Shown in pieces: positions 7,801 through 10,472 of a DNA stretch of 10,472 bases. The position numbers and the translations under genes are program-made. The stretch spans positions 1 through 10,472 of the forward strand of contig CAXTTV010000175.1 of NCBI GenBank assembly GCA_964247295.1, in the 5' to 3' direction. The stretch is from CAXTTV01 sp964247295. GTDB taxonomy: Bacteria > Chloroflexota > Ktedonobacteria > Ktedonobacterales > Ktedonobacteraceae. Positions within the stretch are counted from its first letter, which is position 1; every line of letters begins with the position of its first letter. A model generated the notes under the pieces. It saw only the letters and a list, made by a program, of their open reading frames with translations. It searched no databases and was not told the origin of the DNA.

Positions 7801-8238
7801 TCCAAGGAGCAGAGCGGGGTCACCAACCCGTGGAAGTACGCCGGGGGCTATCTGGACGGGAGCACCGGGCTCTACAAGTACGGCATCCGGTATTATGACC
7901 CGCAGGTTGGTCGCTGGACCCAACGGACCCCGGTGGGTGGGAGCTTAGCCGAAACGCTTAAGGCTAATCCCTATGTCTATGCTGACAACAACCCGGTGAA
8001 TAAGGTAGATCCGAGTGGAAGATATGCTGCTGGTTGCGAATTTTTTATTCCAGGAGCAATTCTCACATATATTGCTACTGCTTGGGCGGCACTCGGGCCA
8101 CTTGCAGCTTTCCTAGAAGCTTTTTCGACCGGAGTAGAGATTACTGCTGCAATTTCTGGCCCTGCTGGGTGGTCTACACTTCTAGTTCTAGGTGCTGCGC
8201 TTCTTTTACTTGGGACTCTTGAACAATGTGCTCAGTAG
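4867..8238 (+). CDS. Secreted RHS/YD-repeat polymorphic toxin with hydrophobic C-terminal tip
   Basis: A protein of about 1123 residues. A basic N-terminus (~20-50) and hydrophobic stretch (~50-68, LRVFLILSMVVGTALATF) ending NLAQAA suggest Sec export with cleavage near 75-76. Residues ~127-190 resemble the lead-in of RHS proteins (VNVANGNLLF). Many YD repeats follow (YTYDDNNNLT, YAYDDNGNLL and similar), which in the family form a cocoon-like shell. The RHS-associated core spans ~941-1052, with YDPYGNLLNS, GIRYYDPQVGRWTQ, NPYVYADNNPVNKVDPSGR. The last 71 residues (1053-1123) are a separate tip: two Gly/Ala-rich hydrophobic helices (~1058-1086, ~1091-1119) bracketed by C1057 and C1121. The DNA turns AT-rich exactly at the tip. 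The GTG start is uncertain: it lacks a binding site, and well-placed ATGs at 4895 and 4920 are in other frames. Candidate immunity genes follow. Confidence 0.88.
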   Translation: MCKTKRRTFYEECVYLPGWHRRNKASSLSQSLKRRSERIATLFSWSSSLRVFLILSMVVGTALATFLSNTNLAQAASKPRLQLPKVVTAKPVDTHHFPIPEVPVKSPAPGQITHPENVAQPNVSASNPYNGLGDLSFYTSITLHLNDRSEIKVNVANGNLLFHSTELHVKGTGVDLGLDSSYNSLPTTNAYTYEHGNNWTFNLCASQYLDLSKPASGITYYGASNFAAYFAHNSDGSYKDAPGLHANLKANGDGTYTLNYYQSKEKITFGSDWSISKIQDKNNNTVSCAYDFSQPKKHSAKITDSQGRVTTITHDEKDHVSAIYDPIGRSVGYTYDDNNNLTAIKDASQKSTTLGYSGSDLTSITDPLNHTTGIEYGSGHKVSSITDAAGHTISFAYNKDTTVVTDQNGHSTTYAYNSSLQVTKTTDALNHSRQNTFDATTYNVSRYSDALSDFSDFQFSPDGNKLLSTSTYDGSKPNGSNNAITTRFSYPSSGNNQYSPLTQTDPQNNETDYAYNSNGNLLSSTDKKSGNKLTYTYNDNGTVATQKDPNGNVTSYEYDDQGNLTSVMQPAPLGKITMSYDGLSRVTRFSDGKGQVTIYTYDDLDHITGITYAESGSQIVYAYDDNGNLLSVDDSGSGVTTFGYDALNRQTQKQTPEGTKITSTFDNVGNLTGYNDGTGVVGYAYDAANRMTTLTEPGGAQSTYGYDNSNRKTSFHYPNGTGMLLTYNSAGQEASNTGGVMSADGKSITTAYTRYNYTYVSGKNSQGALVGSTTELDPVNQSGTEKRNYSYDSQSRLTEAALINTGTNKQVNDFKYQYDANGNLTGKNVAADKLQVTYSYNGANELTTSSQGVTYSYDANGNLTGWTGGPSFSYNSRNQATVIGSNTFGYTGGNQNERTNDNGNAAVYGGLGLTSLTTAAGTTAFVRCSCGLLNSERTPDGKTYYYLFDGLGSIVGMTDSAGKEVNGYDYDPYGNLLNSKEQSGVTNPWKYAGGYLDGSTGLYKYGIRYYDPQVGRWTQRTPVGGSLAETLKANPYVYADNNPVNKVDPSGRYAAGCEFFIPGAILTYIATAWAALGPLAAFLEAFSTGVEITAAISGPAGWSTLLVLGAALLLLGTLEQCAQ
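7687..8022 (+). repeat. RHS core segment duplicated in the orphan cassette (copy 1)
   Basis: This 336-bp stretch, up to the DPSGR junction, is repeated at 9043-9378 with a constant offset of 1356 and no indel. Two 35-bp blocks are identical (7726-7760 with 9082-9116; 7903-7937 with 9259-9293). The substitutions elsewhere are largely silent. Confidence 0.9.
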
Positions 8239-8276
8239 GTTGTAAAAATGTCAGTTTGTAGATAATTAAGTCTAGT

Positions 8277-8355
8277 AGAGGTATTTTTAAAGAAGGAAAG
8301 ACGGGAATAAATCATCTATAACCTTAGATACACTTCTTTTTTTAGAAATGCCTCT
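8277..8355 (+). repeat. Imperfect inverted repeat between toxin tip and immunity gene
   Basis: AGAGG-x-ATTT-x-TA-AAGAAG (8277-8295) faces an imperfect complementary arm at 8333-8355 ending GCCTCT. It lies in the 185-bp gap between the RHS stop and the first small membrane protein, which contains no other gene. It may modulate read-through, but the arms are AT-rich and the loop is long. Confidence 0.3.
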
Positions 8356-8423
8356 CTGAAAGAAAATTTACCCGGTTGAAAGAACTTATTTAGGGTAGGT
8401 TTTCCTTATACAAAGGGGATAGT

Positions 8424-8621
8424 ATGAATACTAAAAAAAGTTGGAACAATATCATGCTATTGATAGCAGCAGTGCTTATTAATCTACTAGCGCTGGTAGA
8501 GCTGTTTTCTTCACAAAAAGGTAGAGAATGGTTTGTGTCCATTTTTGTTTTAGAAGCTATTGCCATTGTTGTGTGGGTTGTTTTAGGTCTTAGAAGAAAA
8601 GATCAGGGGAATACGCACTAA
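8424..8621 (+). CDS. Small two-helix membrane protein, putative immunity protein
   Basis: A 65-residue protein with two predicted membrane segments (~9-29 and ~36-56). The positively charged ends (MNTKKSW and GLRRKD) put both termini in the cytoplasm, joined by an outside loop SSQKGREW. The ATG at 8424 has AAAGGGG six bases upstream, a good binding site. No family is recognised. It lies directly behind a toxin tip made of membrane helices. Immunity proteins against membrane-active microcins and bacteriocins are typically small integral membrane proteins, so immunity is the leading guess. A holin-like helper is the alternative. Its AT-rich composition matches the tip rather than the RHS core. 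Confidence 0.75.
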   Translation: MNTKKSWNNIMLLIAAVLINLLALVELFSSQKGREWFVSIFVLEAIAIVVWVVLGLRRKDQGNTH

Positions 8622-8636
8622 AATCTAGTGTATTCC
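8608..8636 (+). repeat. Hairpin across the stop codon of the 65-aa gene
   Basis: GGAATACGCACTA (8608-8620) pairs with TAGTGTATTCC (8626-8636) with a two-base bulge and a five-base loop. The stem covers the TAA at 8619-8621. No T-run follows, so attenuation or RNA stabilisation between the two small genes is more likely than full termination. Confidence 0.45.
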
Positions 8637-8662
8637 ATTTACCTTACTGAGGTATCTTTGTA

Positions 8663-8872
8663 ATGCAGAAAAAGCAAAAGCTAACAACCAGCTTATTTTT
8701 ATATGCCGATGTGATATTTTTATTCTTCACGATACCCTTAGTAATCGTCGGTATATGGTTGGGAAACAATATCTATTTTCTTTTTGCTTTCCTTTCATTG
8801 CTGATAGCATGCATCTTAATTTTTCTTGCGAGAAGTGTACACATGAGAACAAACAGTAAAGAGGAGGTATAA
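8663..8872 (+). CDS. Small two-helix membrane protein, second putative immunity protein
   Basis: A 69-residue protein with two predicted membrane segments (~10-33 and ~36-56), a lysine-rich N-terminus (MQKKQK) and a charged C-terminus (RSVHMRTNSKEEV), so both ends are probably cytoplasmic. The ATG at 8663 has only a distant GAGG (10 bases), so translation may be weak. It is 41 bases after the 65-aa gene, same strand, and probably co-transcribed. The two resemble each other in size and topology but share no obvious sequence. Together they have four helices and 134 residues, close to the 133-residue four-helix protein behind the orphan tip. They may act as a pair, or one may be a relic of an earlier tip. 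Confidence 0.65.
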   Translation: MQKKQKLTTSLFLYADVIFLFFTIPLVIVGIWLGNNIYFLFAFLSLLIACILIFLARSVHMRTNSKEEV

Positions 8873-9042
8873 CATCCTTTCATCAATCTGTTACATGAGA
8901 TCCAAAACGAGAAGTGCCTGATTTCCACCTCTGAAGAGCTTGGAGAGAACAGACGAATGAGATTAACCCCTCCGGCTTAGCATGGATTGTCAATCTCAGT
9001 GAATTTGATAGGTGCCACCATTCCTTTGGTGAGAAGAACCAG

Positions 9043-9378
9043 GGCAAGAGGTATTACTACTTCTTTGACGGACTGGGCTCGATCGTCGGCATGACCGATA
9101 GCGCGGGCAAAGAAGTTAATGGCTACGACTACAATCCGTATGGGAACCTGCTGAACTCCAAAGAGCAGAGCGGGATCAACAACCCGTGGAAGTATGCTGG
9201 TGGCTATTTGGATGGGAGCATTGGGCTCTACAAGTACGGCATCCGCTATTATGATCCACAGGTTGGTCGCTGGACCCAACGGACCCCGGTGGGCGGGAGT
9301 TTGGCCGAAACGCTCAAGGCTAATCCCTATGTCTATGCCGATGATACCCCAGTGAATAAGATAGACTCTAGTGGAAGA
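9043..9378 (+). repeat. RHS core segment duplicated in the orphan cassette (copy 2)
   Basis: Direct repeat of 7687-8022; homology begins at GGCAAG and ends at the GGAAGA of the tip junction. Past that junction the two sequences are unrelated at the DNA level, which marks the module boundary. Confidence 0.9.
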
Positions 9379-9603
9379 GAGCCAACCTTATCTTGCCTTT
9401 TTAACTTTGTGGGATCTGTTCTCGTTGAACTTGGAGCAATCGGTACTGCTGTAGGTGCAGGCTTTGCGGTTAGTCAGCTTCCTGAGGATGTGGCTATTGG
9501 AGCCGCTGCTTTACCTTATACACTTTTCTTTGTAGGTGTTGTAGCGGCAATAGGAGGTCTTTTTCTAATTGCTGGTGCTGTAAGTGCTTGCAATGGTAAC
9601 TAA
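9043..9603 (+). pseudogene. Orphan RHS C-terminal cassette with alternative hydrophobic tip
   Basis: The frame holds the end of the RHS core (from GKRYYYFFDGLGSIVG to NPYVYADDTPVNKIDSSGR) and a new 74-residue tip (from 9379). The tip has two Gly/Ala-rich hydrophobic helices with cysteines at tip residues 6 and 71. The frame is open back to the TAA at 8870-8872, but 8873-9090 has no ATG, GTG or TTG in frame. The ATG at 9091 falls mid-core with no ribosome binding site, so the cassette is probably silent by itself. Orphan modules of this kind are known in Rhs loci as displaced toxin tips that can be swapped back through the shared core. The conserved DPSG is DSSG here. The region 8873-9042 shows no recognisable gene. 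A 170-residue product starting at 9091 remains possible. Confidence 0.8.
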
Positions 9604-9658
9604 AGAATTCGATGGATAGCTGTAGTTTATAAACAGTTTGAAGAAGTTCAATAGTACG

Positions 9659-9699
9659 AATGCTTGCACCGATTAAATTTATGCATCGGTGCAAGCATT
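9659..9699 (+). repeat. Perfect 15-bp hairpin between orphan tip and its putative immunity gene
   Basis: AATGCTTGCACCGAT (9659-9673) and ATCGGTGCAAGCATT (9685-9699) are exact inverted copies around an 11-base loop. The structure ends two bases before the AAGGA ribosome binding site of the next gene. There is no T-run, so it is not a standard terminator. It may terminate upstream transcripts weakly, protect RNA or regulate access to the immunity gene. Confidence 0.75.
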
Positions 9700-9714
9700 G
9701 AAAGGATCTCAAAA

Positions 9715-10116
9715 GTGAATAATGTTAATTTTATTTTTGTAGGAGTTTGTATTGCTATCTATATTGTAGCTAGTGTTTTCAGCTTCACCGTTCTCTTTTT
9801 GCTTCGCTCGATTGGGAGAAAAACCTTTACCTCTTCAAAGATAAGAGCACTTTTTACTACTTTAGCTCTGCTTGTTTTAAATGTTATTCTATCGTTTATG
9901 ATAATACTCAAAGTAGTACCTGTTACAACAGGTTTAATTGTAATATTTTTGCTTGCGATTTTATCAAATCTTCTCTCTTTCTGGGGAGGGTACTCTTATA
10001 GGTCACAATACACGGTGATTTCCTTTTTTAGTATTTTCTTTATCATAATAAACCTGATTTTATTCGTTGCTTTTATTGTTCTCATAAATACTGTTTCTGG
10101 GTTTATTTCTAAATGA
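9715..10116 (+). CDS. Four-helix membrane protein, putative immunity protein of the orphan tip
   Basis: A 133-residue integral membrane protein with four predicted segments (~5-30, ~45-66, ~71-90, ~100-126). The basic loop RSIGRKTFTSSKIR between helices 1 and 2 suggests the N-terminus is outside or that this loop is cytoplasmic. I chose the GTG at 9715 because AAGGA lies about eight bases upstream. A longer frame from a TTG at 9664 would start inside the hairpin and adds no clear signal. No family is recognised. It sits 111 bases behind the orphan hydrophobic tip, exactly where Rhs loci carry the matching immunity gene, and a membrane protein is the expected antidote to a membrane-active tip. 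Composition is AT-rich like its tip. Confidence 0.72.
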   Translation: MNNVNFIFVGVCIAIYIVASVFSFTVLFLLRSIGRKTFTSSKIRALFTTLALLVLNVILSFMIILKVVPVTTGLIVIFLLAILSNLLSFWGGYSYRSQYTVISFFSIFFIIINLILFVAFIVLINTVSGFISK

Positions 10117-10190
10117 TTCTAACTCTTTTATATTATAATACGGGGAGTATCAAATTTGTCTCTTTTGATAATTTATAAAGGAATAAATTG

Positions 10191-10235
10191 ATGAGTCTTA
10201 TTTCCTTTCTACACTCACGTAATTGTCGATTTTAG
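10191..10235 (+). CDS. Possible 14-codon truncated ORF
   Basis: An ATG with AAAGGA about nine bases upstream opens 14 codons (MSLISFLHSRNCRF) before TAG at 10233-10235. The binding site looks real but the product is tiny. It could be the surviving start of a decayed gene in the toxin/immunity array, or chance. Confidence 0.2.
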   Translation: MSLISFLHSRNCRF

Positions 10236-10264
10236 CAGATATAAGTGGTGACAACTCATTTCGT

Positions 10265-10346
10265 AACTACTCAGGACTATAATTTGCGTCCTAAGAGATG
10301 TGAACCATTTGAGCATCCTTGAGCTCAAATGGATACTTGAGTAGTT
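10265..10346. repeat. Three-stem palindromic structure
   Basis: Outer arms AACTACTCA (10265-10273) and TGAGTAGTT (10338-10346) are perfect inverted copies. They enclose two further perfect hairpins: AGGAC/GTCCT (10273-10277 with 10288-10292) and CCATTTGAGC/GCTCAAATGG (10305-10314 with 10323-10332). Together they would fold as a three-way junction. It may be a structured RNA or the foldable end of a mobile element lying beyond the window. Confidence 0.5.
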
Positions 10347-10472
10347 GCATGTATTACTGGGTGCGGTTCATTTTTTTGCAGTGGCAGAAAAAAGATTCCT
10401 TCAGGCGGTGGACGGTGGAGCATCATTGCGTGCCCGTCCTACGCCACGTACACGGGTTCTCTGCTCACCAAC

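Larger units (their letters stand above)
10117..10472. other. Right-end stretch without a supported gene
   Basis: AT-rich to ~10380, then GC-rich to the edge. An AT hairpin TATCAAA/TTTGATA lies near 10148-10170. The palindrome at 10265-10346 and T7 at 10371-10377 are the other landmarks. At the edge a minus-strand frame (10472-10401, ending RARNDAPPSTA and TGA) could be the C-terminus of an incoming gene, but plus-strand frames are open too, so I do not call it. Confidence 0.4.

Noticed and set aside
8239..9042. CRISPR array or tandem repeats in the AT-rich region
   Set aside because: No regularly spaced repeat units were seen here or elsewhere in the window.
9664..9714. TTG start for the 133-aa membrane protein
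   Set aside because: It lies inside a perfect hairpin, has no binding site and adds residues encoded by the stem.
10265..10346. Integron attC site
   Set aside because: The ends do not carry the RYYYAAC and GTTRRRY core sites, and no integrase is visible.
10401..10472. C-terminus of a minus-strand gene at the right edge
   Set aside because: Only 23 codons are visible and plus-strand frames are equally open, so the call cannot be supported.

Overview
The window most resembles a chromosomal accessory region from a Ktedonobacteria-type Chloroflexota. This is inferred from the RHS core sequence, a DUF2851-type protein at the left edge, and the mix of a GC-rich backbone with AT-rich inserts. No rRNA, tRNA or other taxonomic marker is present, so the assignment is provisional.

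Layout. The left part reads on the minus strand. At the left edge is the N-terminal part of a DUF2851-like protein (1-211). After a 263-bp gap holding nested palindromes comes a compact four-gene operon, transcribed from about 4000 down to 475. It encodes a thymidylate-kinase-like protein with a normal P-loop, a second thymidylate-kinase-like protein whose P-loop lysine is arginine (one base separates the two genes), a calcineurin-type metallophosphoesterase, and a coiled-coil protein of unknown role. The 894-bp gap at 3973-4866 holds a candidate operon promoter, a 40-nt hairpin, a 234-bp element bounded by 27-bp inverted repeats, and an AT-rich stretch with a good sigma-70-type promoter facing right.

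The right half is a polymorphic-toxin locus on the plus strand. A secreted RHS/YD-repeat protein of about 1123 residues (4867-8238) ends in the conserved RHS core, then switches abruptly at DPSGR to a 71-residue, very hydrophobic tip encoded by AT-rich DNA. Two small two-helix membrane proteins follow (65 and 69 aa). Next is an orphan copy of the last ~335 bp of the RHS core with a different 74-residue hydrophobic tip (9043-9603), then a 133-aa four-helix membrane protein (9715-10116). This is the familiar Rhs arrangement of main toxin, immunity, orphan tip and orphan immunity.

What stands out is the tips. They are not nuclease-like. Each is a glycine/alanine-rich pair of membrane helices bracketed by two cysteines 64 or 65 residues apart, which recalls class II microcins or bacteriocins. 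The neighbouring small membrane proteins are therefore the natural immunity candidates. I infer a Sec-secreted RHS carrier delivering membrane-active tips, with tip exchange by recombination between the duplicated core segments. The final ~350 bp is non-coding or cut-off sequence, including a three-stem palindrome at 10265-10346.
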